Positions 45,577 through 53,205 of a stretch of 64,000 bases of DNA are shown here, one piece after another (within the stretch, counting starts at the first letter, position 1; the number at the start of each line of letters is the position of its first letter). The stretch is from Terriglobia bacterium (GTDB lineage Bacteria > Acidobacteriota > Terriglobia > Terriglobales > Acidobacteriaceae): positions 124,001 through 188,000 of the forward strand of contig JAIQGK010000010.1 of the NCBI GenBank assembly GCA_020072645.1, written 5' to 3'. Under the pieces are notes generated by a model. The model did no database searches. It saw only the letters and a program-made list of their open reading frames with translations, and was not told the DNA's origin. The translations under genes and the position numbers were made by a program.

Positions 45577-46710
45577 CTACTGCTGTCCCGCTCCAATACT
45601 GCTTATTCCGCTGTTGCCGCCGCAGTGACCTATGCTGCGCTCCACGTCGGTGCCTTCTTCATAGTCATTCCAGGTTTCCACCAGCAGATACGGCGCGGCG
45701 TTCTGCGATCCGTAATATTTGCGAAACACCCGCAACACGTCTTCAAACGTCTTGCCGCACCGATAAGCAATGTGCCGGTTCCGGCTCCATGAAGCCTTGC
45801 TGTCGTCAAAGCCCGGCCACACCGCGCCCACGGCAATCTTGTCCGGATGGTGCTCCTGCATGTTGCGATAAAAATAATTCAGGTAGTCTTCGCCGTAGTT
45901 GCTGCCGTCGTGCGCCCATCCGTCTTTGCCCGGCTGCACCCATGCGTAGTAGCCGTCAAATGCGTCCGGATATTTGTCACTCATGTCCTTGTAGATCAAC
46001 AGCGGAGGATCGGGCCATGACCTGGTGACCTGCCTAATGCGGTTCCAGTCTGTATTGGATTCTTTGGGAAAAATAAAGATCACTGGCCGCCCGTTGTAGC
46101 GCAGGTAAGCAGAGCGTGAAGGCCCTGCTTCCGGCCCGATGTAGCGATCGTAAAGATATTGCAGGTCCACGATCACCGCGTCCGTGTCATAGCCAGGATG
46201 ATCGACCGCCTCGTCATACTGCGCCGCAACTTTAAAGCTGGGATCGGCGCTGGCTGCCTGCTGCATCAGCCCGTAAGCTGTGTCTTCAAACTCCTTGCGC
46301 GGGCCGTACCAGTTCACCACAAATCCGCTGATGTTCAGCTCTTTGGCCTTGGCAATCTGCTGCCGCAGAACGTTGGGATCATGGCAGGAATAGCCCACAT
46401 CAATGTGCGCTTTCTGCCCGAACCACGGCTGGTAGATGGCCAGCAGCCGCGGGCTGCCTTCCGGCGCGCGTCCCTGCGCCGCCAGCGACTCGCGCGGATT
46501 CACCTTGGCCGCGCAGCCTGTTGCGCCCGCCATCATTAGTAGAGAGAGCATCGCGAGTCCCAGCAACGCGATCGCCCTGAAATCTGCCGTCCGCCGCAGG
46601 CGCGAAAGCCTTTGCCGCCCAAAGCTGGCCCGACCCAACCTTCGCCGATCCAGGAGAGGATTCAGCTTGAAGAAAATTGCCTTGGAGATAGAGATAAGAG
46701 TGCCCTTCAT
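45577..46710 (-). CDS. GH99-like (endo-mannosidase-type) lipoprotein
   Basis: This 377-residue protein has a long basic N-terminus, a hydrophobic stretch at about 46-62 and a lipobox (GATGC, Cys66), so it is probably an outer-membrane or inner-membrane lipoprotein. The body has the GH99/GH71-like pattern: LLAIYQPWFGQ near the start, INISGFVVNWYGP-type strand, FKVAAQYDE, GRPVIFIF, and the C-terminal YLLVETWNDYEEGTD with paired acidic residues. Members of this clan cut alpha-mannosides or act on surface glycans; the substrate here is not known. The UXS-like epimerase starts 75 bases downstream, suggesting polysaccharide metabolism. Confidence 0.75.
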   Translation of the reverse strand: MKGTLISISKAIFFKLNPLLDRRRLGRASFGRQRLSRLRRTADFRAIALLGLAMLSLLMMAGATGCAAKVNPRESLAAQGRAPEGSPRLLAIYQPWFGQKAHIDVGYSCHDPNVLRQQIAKAKELNISGFVVNWYGPRKEFEDTAYGLMQQAASADPSFKVAAQYDEAVDHPGYDTDAVIVDLQYLYDRYIGPEAGPSRSAYLRYNGRPVIFIFPKESNTDWNRIRQVTRSWPDPPLLIYKDMSDKYPDAFDGYYAWVQPGKDGWAHDGSNYGEDYLNYFYRNMQEHHPDKIAVGAVWPGFDDSKASWSRNRHIAYRCGKTFEDVLRVFRKYYGSQNAAPYLLVETWNDYEEGTDVERSIGHCGGNSGISSIGAGQQ

Positions 46711-46895
46711 GACCTGCCAACTGCCATATGACTTGTTATTACTTCCAGTTGGATGAAGCAGCAGCAGTTTTGGATGGATAGGACGGTGCCAAGCCTTAAC
46801 ATTCCCGGGGTCGGTCTCTTTGCGTTCTTCGCGCCCTTTGCGGTGATAACCCTACCGTTACACATCCGCCCCGTATTCTGTTAGCTTGAAATTGG

Positions 46896-48533
46896 ATGAT
46901 CTCTTTTTCCAATATCAATAAGCAGTACGGCAAACAGCTTGTGTTTGTCGACGCATCGTTCCAGCTCAATCCCGGCGAAAAGGTCGGCCTCGTCGGCCCC
47001 AACGGAGCAGGCAAGACCACGCTCTTTCGCATGGTCGTGGGTGAAGAAGAGCCCGACGAAGGTGAAGTCTCTGTCCCCAAGCGGCTCACCATCGGCTATT
47101 TCCGCCAGGATGTTGAAGAAATGTCGGGGCGCTCAGTGCTCGACGAAGCCATCGCCGGCAGCGGACGCGTCGGCGATCTACATCATGAGCTTGAAGCCTT
47201 GCAGCATGAAATGTCCGATCCCGCCAAGGCCAACGAGATGGACCGCGTGCTGGCCCGCTTTGGTGAAGTCCAGGAAGAGTATGAGCATCTTGGCGGATAC
47301 GCCCTTGAGGCGCAGGCGCGCGAGGTGCTTCACGGTCTAGGGTTCAAGGATGATCAAATCGATGGCGACGTAGGCGCGCTTTCCGGTGGATGGAAGATGC
47401 GCGTCGCGCTGGCCCGCGTTCTCCTCGGCCGTCCCGATGTTCTGCTGATGGACGAACCCACCAACCACCTTGATCTTGAATCCATCATCTGGCTGGAGCA
47501 GTTTCTCAAGTCGTATCAGGGCGCGCTGCTCATGACCTCGCACGACCGCGAATTCATGAACCGCCTTGTCTCCAAAATCGCAGAGATCGAGTCTGGCGAA
47601 ATCATCACCTACTCCGGCAACTATGATTTCTATGAGCGTGAGCGAAACATCCGCGCCGCGAACCAGCAGGCGGCTTTTGCGCGGCAGCAATCCATGCTGG
47701 CCAAGGAGCAGCGCTTTATTGACCGCTTTCGCACGCATGCCGCCAAGGCCGCGCAGGTGCAGAGCCGCATCAAGGCCCTAGATAAGATTGAAAAAATCGA
47801 GCTGCCCAAAAAGCGCCAGATCGTAAAGTTTGAGTTCCGTCCGCCGCCGCGTTCCGGCGAGCAGGTTGCCGTGATTGAAGACCTGCACAAGAGCTACGGG
47901 CCGCGCGTGATCTATGACGGCTTCAATCTCACCATTCGTCGCGGTGAGCGATGGGCCGTGATGGGCAGAAACGGCGCGGGTAAAACCACGCTGCTCAAGA
48001 TGATTGCCGGCGCTTCGCAGCCCGACTCAGGCAGCGTGCGCCTGGGCGCGAGCCTTTACATGGGCTATTTCGCGCAGCAATCTCTTGATGTTCTTGATCC
48101 CGATCTCACCATCATCGAGCAGTTGCAGCGTGACTTTCCGCATGACAGCCTTGGCTCATTGCGCAACCTTGCCGGCGCATTCCAGTTTTCCGGTGACGAT
48201 GTGGATAAAAAAATCCGCGCGCTTTCCGGTGGAGAAAAGTCCCGCCTGGTGATGGCCTTGATGCTCTATAACCCGCCCAACTTTCTCGTCCTGGACGAGC
48301 CCACTAACCATCTCGACTTGGCGACCAAAGAAATGCTGGTGGAAGCCCTCAAAGATTTTGAAGGCACCATGATTTTCGTCTCGCATGATCGCATGTTCCT
48401 GCGCGGCCTGGGCTCGCGCGTGCTGGAGCTCGGTGGCGAAAGCGGCACCGAGCGCACTCCGCAGGTCTATCCCGGATCGTATGTTGAGTACGTGCAGAAG
48501 ATCGGCCATGAAGCGCCGGGAATTTACACTTAG
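46896..48533 (+). CDS. ABC-F family ATPase (EttA/Uup-like)
   Basis: This 545-residue soluble protein with two ABC domains and no membrane helices acts on ribosomes in this family. Domain 1 has GPNGAGKTTLF at about 35-45, LSGGWKMRVALARVLL and LLMDEPTNHLDLES. A linker with many Arg/Gln follows (RERNIRAANQQAAFARQQSM), the P-site tRNA interaction motif region of ABC-F. Domain 2 has GRNGAGKTTLL, LSGGEKSRLVMALML and LVLDEPTNHLDLAT. It is divergent from the GH99-like gene and convergent with the HTTM gene. Confidence 0.95.
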   Translation: MISFSNINKQYGKQLVFVDASFQLNPGEKVGLVGPNGAGKTTLFRMVVGEEEPDEGEVSVPKRLTIGYFRQDVEEMSGRSVLDEAIAGSGRVGDLHHELEALQHEMSDPAKANEMDRVLARFGEVQEEYEHLGGYALEAQAREVLHGLGFKDDQIDGDVGALSGGWKMRVALARVLLGRPDVLLMDEPTNHLDLESIIWLEQFLKSYQGALLMTSHDREFMNRLVSKIAEIESGEIITYSGNYDFYERERNIRAANQQAAFARQQSMLAKEQRFIDRFRTHAAKAAQVQSRIKALDKIEKIELPKKRQIVKFEFRPPPRSGEQVAVIEDLHKSYGPRVIYDGFNLTIRRGERWAVMGRNGAGKTTLLKMIAGASQPDSGSVRLGASLYMGYFAQQSLDVLDPDLTIIEQLQRDFPHDSLGSLRNLAGAFQFSGDDVDKKIRALSGGEKSRLVMALMLYNPPNFLVLDEPTNHLDLATKEMLVEALKDFEGTMIFVSHDRMFLRGLGSRVLELGGESGTERTPQVYPGSYVEYVQKIGHEAPGIYT

Positions 48534-48596
48534 ATGTGAAGTGTGAACTTAAGCTACTCGAGCCCTTCCGCACCTTCCCACTTGCTCCCGCTTTTT

Positions 48597-49835
48597 TTAC
48601 TGCAGAAAGCGAGCACGCCAAGGCTCCCCAACGATTGGACATATGCCCTTACTGGTCCCAAAAATCCTTTTGCGCAAGGATGCGACAGCGATGTAGCCGG
48701 CGTCACGCAAAGCCGGGGGCATAAGGCTGAGGAACATTGCGACGATAAACCAAAGGCCTCCCAGCCGCTTCATGACATAAATGACCGCGCTTGAACGGAC
48801 CAGGATGGACTTCTTGTCGTCGATCACCACTACGCTATCCGGAAGGTTGACGAGGACATGCTCCGGAAGAGCGTTGCGCAGGGATTCTCCCTGAAGCGGG
48901 GCGAAGGAAAAAGGCTGAGCCGACTGGTCCTCTTTCAATACGAAGCGCACAAAGCCATGGCATAAACCGCAAGTACCGTCAAAGAAGATGGTTTGACTCT
49001 GAGCGCGCGGGCTGGGAATCCACGCCGGATCGAACGTGAAGAAATGCAGGATCAGCATTCCTGCCGTGAGATCGGAGAAGTTCACCAGAACCAACAGGCC
49101 AAGGTGCATGCAAACCATGGCCAGCCACAATAGGGGCCGCACTTTTCGGAACAGCGCCAGCGGGGAGAAACTCAGCTCCAGCGTGAGTCCTGACCATGTT
49201 GCAGTTTTCAAAATCCAGGGAGGCAGCCCCACCAAGAACGTGCGCAGGAACGTGTCGCGGGCCAGCGGGTTGGAGAGCACGCGGCTCAGTGCGCTGCCGT
49301 CAAGCCATGAAGGACTGATCAGCTTGGTATAGCCGCTGTAAGTGTAGGCCAGAGACATCAATATCCAGGCGGCAACGTAAATGTCTGCGGGAGGTTTCGC
49401 GGCTCCGATGTCGTACTTTTTCTCAATTGCGCGACCACGGGACTGAAGGGGTATCAAGGCGTGAGCAAGCAACAGCCATCCTATGAATGGCAATGAAGGA
49501 TTGCCGATCAGCGGATTTCTTCCGTAGAGGCAAGCCAGCAGATACCAGATCAGCACTGCAGCCATGCGGTCGAATTTGGCAAAGATGAAAAACAAGCTGA
49601 GAACTGCTCCAACGCCCAAGCAAGACTCAACAAACAGTGGGGAGTCCCAAAGCGCAAAAATGTTCGGAAAGAGATGTATGAGAGGACTGAATGAGCCGTC
49701 TGGCAGAACGCCACCCGAAGAAAATAACTCGCCACCCCACGGCAGCAGCCCAAGAAAATGTTGAAGCAGATACAGCCCGAAAGTCACGCGATATATGGCG
49801 TACTGCCCATTCGTCCAGCCGTTTTTCATTTGCAT
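48597..49835 (-). CDS. HTTM-domain membrane protein fused to a DCC1-like thiol oxidoreductase
   Basis: This 412-residue fusion has an N-terminal half (1-275) with about seven hydrophobic helices in the HTTM pattern of vitamin K-dependent gamma-carboxylase-like proteins (FGLYLLQHFLGLLPWGGELF, SLAYTYSGYTKLISPSWLDGSAL). The C-terminal third is a DCC1/DUF393 domain with IFFDGTCGLCHGFVRFVLKED (active Cys at 289 and 292) and the family's end motif near RLRKRIFG...CP. Both parts face redox chemistry at the membrane. The gene overlaps the preceding secreted-protein gene by ten bases, at the end of the TetR-led operon. The fusion is known in other bacteria but is uncommon. Confidence 0.88.
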   Translation of the reverse strand: MQMKNGWTNGQYAIYRVTFGLYLLQHFLGLLPWGGELFSSGGVLPDGSFSPLIHLFPNIFALWDSPLFVESCLGVGAVLSLFFIFAKFDRMAAVLIWYLLACLYGRNPLIGNPSLPFIGWLLLAHALIPLQSRGRAIEKKYDIGAAKPPADIYVAAWILMSLAYTYSGYTKLISPSWLDGSALSRVLSNPLARDTFLRTFLVGLPPWILKTATWSGLTLELSFSPLALFRKVRPLLWLAMVCMHLGLLVLVNFSDLTAGMLILHFFTFDPAWIPSPRAQSQTIFFDGTCGLCHGFVRFVLKEDQSAQPFSFAPLQGESLRNALPEHVLVNLPDSVVVIDDKKSILVRSSAVIYVMKRLGGLWFIVAMFLSLMPPALRDAGYIAVASLRKRIFGTSKGICPIVGEPWRARFLQ

Positions 49836-50314
49836 GGCGCCTCAAATGTCAGCGGCAGCCCGCCGGTTTGAGAGCCCGTGCGTGTCTCCAGGCGCACGCG
49901 CGACGCGCCTTGCATATCTGCCGTATCGATCCCGAGCTCGTGCAATAACGGAGCATTACCGCATAGCGCATAGTGCGATACCGAGTTGAACATAGGGCGC
50001 AACGTATTGTCGGACTGCATGATTGGGCCATATGCAAGCACAGCTCCATAAACATTGCGGCGATTGTAAGGACCGCGCAATCCACGTGCACGCTCAGGGG
50101 TGATTTCCAGGGACTGGAAGTGGCCCGTCTTATCCGTCCACTCAAGGAAAAAGCGAGTGGAGTAAGTTTCCAGTCCGCGCACTGCGGAGAAGACTTTGGG
50201 CGCTGGAGAAGCAGCAGTTGCGGCCGCTAGACCTTTGATGGCGGGCATGCGCAGCACGTCTCCGGCCATCTGCAGTAGTCCCAGAGCCAGGAGAAAGACA
50301 ACCGATTTCCTCAT
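49826..50314 (-). CDS. Secreted hypothetical protein of the TetR-led operon
   Basis: This 162-residue protein has an N-terminal signal peptide (MRKSVVFLLALGLLQMAGDV). The rest is a small domain with TRFFLEWTDKTGHFQSLEITPERARGL and GPYNRRNVYGAVLAYGP. I know no named family. Its start overlaps the hydroxylase stop by four bases and its end overlaps the HTTM-DCC1 gene by ten, so translation is coupled. That places it in the same function as the fatty-acid hydroxylase and the HTTM protein. Confidence 0.8.
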   Translation of the reverse strand: MRKSVVFLLALGLLQMAGDVLRMPAIKGLAAATAASPAPKVFSAVRGLETYSTRFFLEWTDKTGHFQSLEITPERARGLRGPYNRRNVYGAVLAYGPIMQSDNTLRPMFNSVSHYALCGNAPLLHELGIDTADMQGASRVRLETRTGSQTGGLPLTFEAPCK

Positions 50315-51081
50315 GATTGCTGACTCTCGGTCTTTAAGGCGTTTACATCGCGTCCGAGCAGCATCTCGCGAAAACGGTTTTCCTGTGCCGGCTCAAATCC
50401 ACACTCGCTGTTCCATTCTCGCGGGTTCCTGAATGTGCCAAAAAGCATGTCCCACAATGGCAAGTCAGAGTAATTGAAGGAGTGAACACCCTTCTCATGA
50501 TGAACACAATGGCTCTCTGGCCGTTGAAACAAAAAGCCCAGCCAGTAAGGCGTGCGCACGTTCCAGTGATATACAAGCTCGGCGAGCCCGCTCAACAGCA
50601 CGGCTCCAGTGGCTGCTGCCGGCCCCACGCCAACCACAAGATAGAGAATCGCGCTCGATAGCACGCTGTTGATGAGAATTTCAAACGGATGTTTGTAGAA
50701 GCTGGTAATTACCTCAATCCGCTGAGGACTGTGATGGACCTGGTGGAACCAGCGCCAAAGGAAGTTGCTCTGGTGACGCCAACGGTGCCACCAATAATAA
50801 AAGAAGGTGATTGTGACGTAGCCAAGGATGGCTCCGCCATTTACGCCCAGCACATCGGCGTTCCAAGGACGATGTTGCAACATCCACCCGTTCCATCCCG
50901 CGCCGGCGATCCACACCGAGCCCACCTGGACGCCATTCAGCAGCAGCGCTCTCAACCACCATCCGCGCACCTGCGGCCAATTTCTTCCAGAGTGGCGAGA
51001 CTCTACAACCATCATCATCAGCGCAACCGCCAGCACAATTCCAGGAATTATCAAGTTCTTAAGAAGCCCAGGCGTATTCAT
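50311..51081 (-). CDS. Sterol desaturase/fatty acid hydroxylase family protein
   Basis: This integral-membrane di-iron enzyme of about 256 residues starts at 51081, with AAGGAGA nine bases upstream. The three histidine clusters are complete: WWHRWRH, HQVHHSP and HCVHHEKGVHSFNYSDLPLWD. Four or more hydrophobic helices surround them. The family hydroxylates or desaturates lipids at the membrane using oxygen. The gene follows a TetR regulator on the same strand after 39 bases, with two further genes behind. Which lipid it acts on is unknown. Confidence 0.93.
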   Translation of the reverse strand: MNTPGLLKNLIIPGIVLAVALMMMVVESRHSGRNWPQVRGWWLRALLLNGVQVGSVWIAGAGWNGWMLQHRPWNADVLGVNGGAILGYVTITFFYYWWHRWRHQSNFLWRWFHQVHHSPQRIEVITSFYKHPFEILINSVLSSAILYLVVGVGPAAATGAVLLSGLAELVYHWNVRTPYWLGFLFQRPESHCVHHEKGVHSFNYSDLPLWDMLFGTFRNPREWNSECGFEPAQENRFREMLLGRDVNALKTESQQS

Positions 51082-51120
51082 GGCAATTTGTCTCCTTGGC
51101 AAATAGTTCTTGCAGCTTGG

Positions 51121-51699
51121 TTACGCCTTTGTCAGCAGCAACGCGTCGAAGCTGTTCGCAAACTGATCGAGCGCATCGGATGTTCGTCTTTTGTCGCCGC
51201 TGGCAAGGTAATCCATCAAGAGCCCAACAACCGTACTGACAGCAAGGGTGGCCAGCGCCCGGCGCGTGGTTGGCGGAAGTTTTGACGGCAAGACAGAGGC
51301 CATCATCTCTACCCAGCTGGTAACCGCTCCCTCCAGGTAACGGCCGTATCGCTTCGGCTTTTGAAGGGCCAGCCCATGTACTTCAAAGAAAAGTCGCAGG
51401 TATCGCTCGTGCTCTTTGGAAATGGCCCAGTTCCAAAAAGCCCGCATCATTTGCGAGGGCTTTCGCCCCTGATCATTTTTCACCAGGGCCGCAAAGTTTT
51501 GTTGAACGCGATCTCTCACCACGATCATCGCGTCAGTAACCAGTGCCTCCTTGGAGCCGAAATGGTAGACCAGAAGCCTGGCCTTGCTGCCAACTTTGGC
51601 GGCAAGGGGCCGGAGGGACAGGTCCGCAACGCCGTGTTCCAGCAGGTACTCGATCGAAGCATCAAGCAGATCTTCCCGGCGCTCGGATTTACGTTTCAT
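51121..51699 (-). CDS. TetR/AcrR-family transcriptional regulator
   Basis: This regulator of about 192 residues starts at the ATG at 51699; the frame stays open to a TTG at 51735. The N-terminal helix-turn-helix is RREDLLDASIEYLLEHGVADLSLRPLAAKVG followed by the recognition part KARLLVYHFGSKEAL. A helical ligand-binding C-terminal domain follows. Two tandem perfect palindromes TGTAAC-N4-GTTACA lie over and just before the start codon (51699-51730), fitting strong autorepression. It is the first gene of an operon with the fatty-acid hydroxylase, a secreted protein and the HTTM-DCC1 fusion, which it probably controls. Confidence 0.92.
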   Translation of the reverse strand: MKRKSERREDLLDASIEYLLEHGVADLSLRPLAAKVGSKARLLVYHFGSKEALVTDAMIVVRDRVQQNFAALVKNDQGRKPSQMMRAFWNWAISKEHERYLRLFFEVHGLALQKPKRYGRYLEGAVTSWVEMMASVLPSKLPPTTRRALATLAVSTVVGLLMDYLASGDKRRTSDALDQFANSFDALLLTKA

Positions 51700-51730
51700 G
51701 TAACACACGTTACATGTAACAGTCGTTACA
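51699..51730. promoter_or_regulatory. Two tandem TetR-type operators
   Basis: TGTAAC-ACAC-GTTACA at 51699-51714 and TGTAAC-AGTC-GTTACA at 51715-51730 are perfect dyads, directly abutting. The first overlaps the TetR start codon. Such an arrangement usually binds two dimers cooperatively and blocks the promoter. Confidence 0.8.
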
Positions 51731-51843
51731 GTCAAGTAAAAAGTCAGGCGGTCAAGCTATCCTCGGTTCTGGCAGGCTATCTTGTTGAAGCCAACGGAAC
51801 CTTCCCGGCTAAGAGGGGTTTCGGAAAGAATGTGATGTCTGGT

Positions 51844-51905
51844 TGGTGCCGGGAGGGGGAGTCGAACCCCAAGGGCCGGAGCCCGGCGGATTTTGAGTCC
51901 GCTGC
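51844..51905 (-). tRNA. tRNA-Leu 3' fragment (partial, non-functional)
   Basis: This fragment matches the 3' part of the intact tRNA-Leu at 55860-55946 over about 62 bases: the ACCA end, T arm, variable arm and anticodon stem. There is one missing C and one changed base. The match ends at the anticodon stem. It is a plausible attachment-site remnant left by integration at the 3' end of the tRNA-Leu gene. Confidence 0.75.
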
Positions 51906-51986
51906 TCCTGTTAGGAGCTTACAGGCAGGTCATCGAGCTCTGAAAGACTGTCTCTTGTTGGGCAAGTCATCGTTTCTCGTGCCACA

Positions 51987-52991
51987 ATGATCGCTCAGCC
52001 GTTCGCAATCGATGGAGGACAACGAACAACGCTTATGTCAAAAGAGCTGCTATCAGTCGGAAAGCTTTCAGCTCCACACGGGGAAAAGCGGTATGGTGTA
52101 AATGAATTTCTGGTCCAAGGCCAGCCTTACCGTCTCCCGATGTGGCTCATCAATGGAGTCAGCGAAGGGCCGACGCTCGTCGTGACAGCCGGCGTGCATG
52201 CGGCTGAGTATGCCAGCATCGCGGCTGCGCTTGAACTCGGGCGCTCTCTTCATCCGGGAAGCCTATCCGGGCGCATGATCGTGGTGCCGGTTCTGGATAT
52301 GCCGGCGTTCACCGCGCGTTCTATTTACGTCTGTCCTCTCGACGGCAAGAACCCGAATCGCGTATTTCCCGGTAATCCGCAGGGGAGCGCCTCTGAACAG
52401 ATCGCCGATTGGGTGTTTCGCAACGTAATGTCGCAGGCAACTCATTACGTAGATTTACATGGCGGAGATTTGATCGAAGCATTGGTTCCGTTCACGATTT
52501 TCTTTCGCACTGGCGACAAGCGCATTGACGAAGCATCGCTGGAAATGGCCAGGGTCTTCGGTATTCATTTTCTGGTGTGCAGTGAGACGCCTGGGTCAAC
52601 GTTCTGCGCGGCATCGCGCGCGGGCATTCCGTCCATCCTGACTGAAGCCGGCGGACAGGGAATCTGGACGGCCGAGGATGTCCGCTGCCATACCAATGGC
52701 CTTGATCGCCTGATGCGCCACCTGAAAATGATTCCGGGGAATGCTCCGGAGACCGTTCCGTTCACGCTTCTCGATCGGTTCCTTTGGCTTCGTAGCGAAC
52801 ACGAAAGTTTCTGGTATCCAGCGGTCGCTGTCAACGATCGAGTAAAGGCTGGGCAAAACCTGGGCGTCATTAAGGATTACGAAGGGCACGTGCTGCAAAC
52901 GGCGATCAGCCCAGCCGATGGCATCGTTCTTTTCATCGTCTCGTCGTTAGCAATCAACCGTGGCGATCCTTTGTTGGCAGTCGGTGCTTGA
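51987..52991 (+). CDS. Succinylglutamate desuccinylase/aspartoacylase-family zinc deacylase
   Basis: This M14-like zinc enzyme has up to 334 residues. The zinc ligands sit in TAGVHAAEYAS (His and Glu) and DLHGGD (His). An Arg-Asn-like NPNRVFPGN segment, typical for substrate carboxylate binding, lies between them. The C-terminal half carries the beta-barrel domain with SPADGIVLF. The start is uncertain: an ATG at 51987 has no ribosome site, while another at 52035 gives MSKELLSVGKLSAPHG. Members remove acyl groups from amino acids. It is the left gene of the tRNA-Leu islet, with the transketolase-like gene about 200 bases downstream on the same strand. Confidence 0.88.
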   Translation: MIAQPFAIDGGQRTTLMSKELLSVGKLSAPHGEKRYGVNEFLVQGQPYRLPMWLINGVSEGPTLVVTAGVHAAEYASIAAALELGRSLHPGSLSGRMIVVPVLDMPAFTARSIYVCPLDGKNPNRVFPGNPQGSASEQIADWVFRNVMSQATHYVDLHGGDLIEALVPFTIFFRTGDKRIDEASLEMARVFGIHFLVCSETPGSTFCAASRAGIPSILTEAGGQGIWTAEDVRCHTNGLDRLMRHLKMIPGNAPETVPFTLLDRFLWLRSEHESFWYPAVAVNDRVKAGQNLGVIKDYEGHVLQTAISPADGIVLFIVSSLAINRGDPLLAVGA

Positions 52992-53205
52992 TCACATAGC
53001 CGATCCCATCGTAGTAGTGCTCTGGTGCACTGCGTTAGTGGCTGTTGCCAGCTACGCAGATGTCGCTGTATGTTAGATAAAAGGGTTAGTGACCAAACGT
53101 CCGCTGAAAATGCAGCCCACGTACAGCGACGTTAACGAACAATATCGCCTCGTTTGGCGGGACTGCGGTCCTGCAACCGCTACACCATCGCTACGGAGAC
53201 CGTTA

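Noticed and set aside
51361-51990. 209-codon plus-strand frame
   Set aside because: It runs antisense to the TetR gene and then antisense through the tRNA-Leu fragment.
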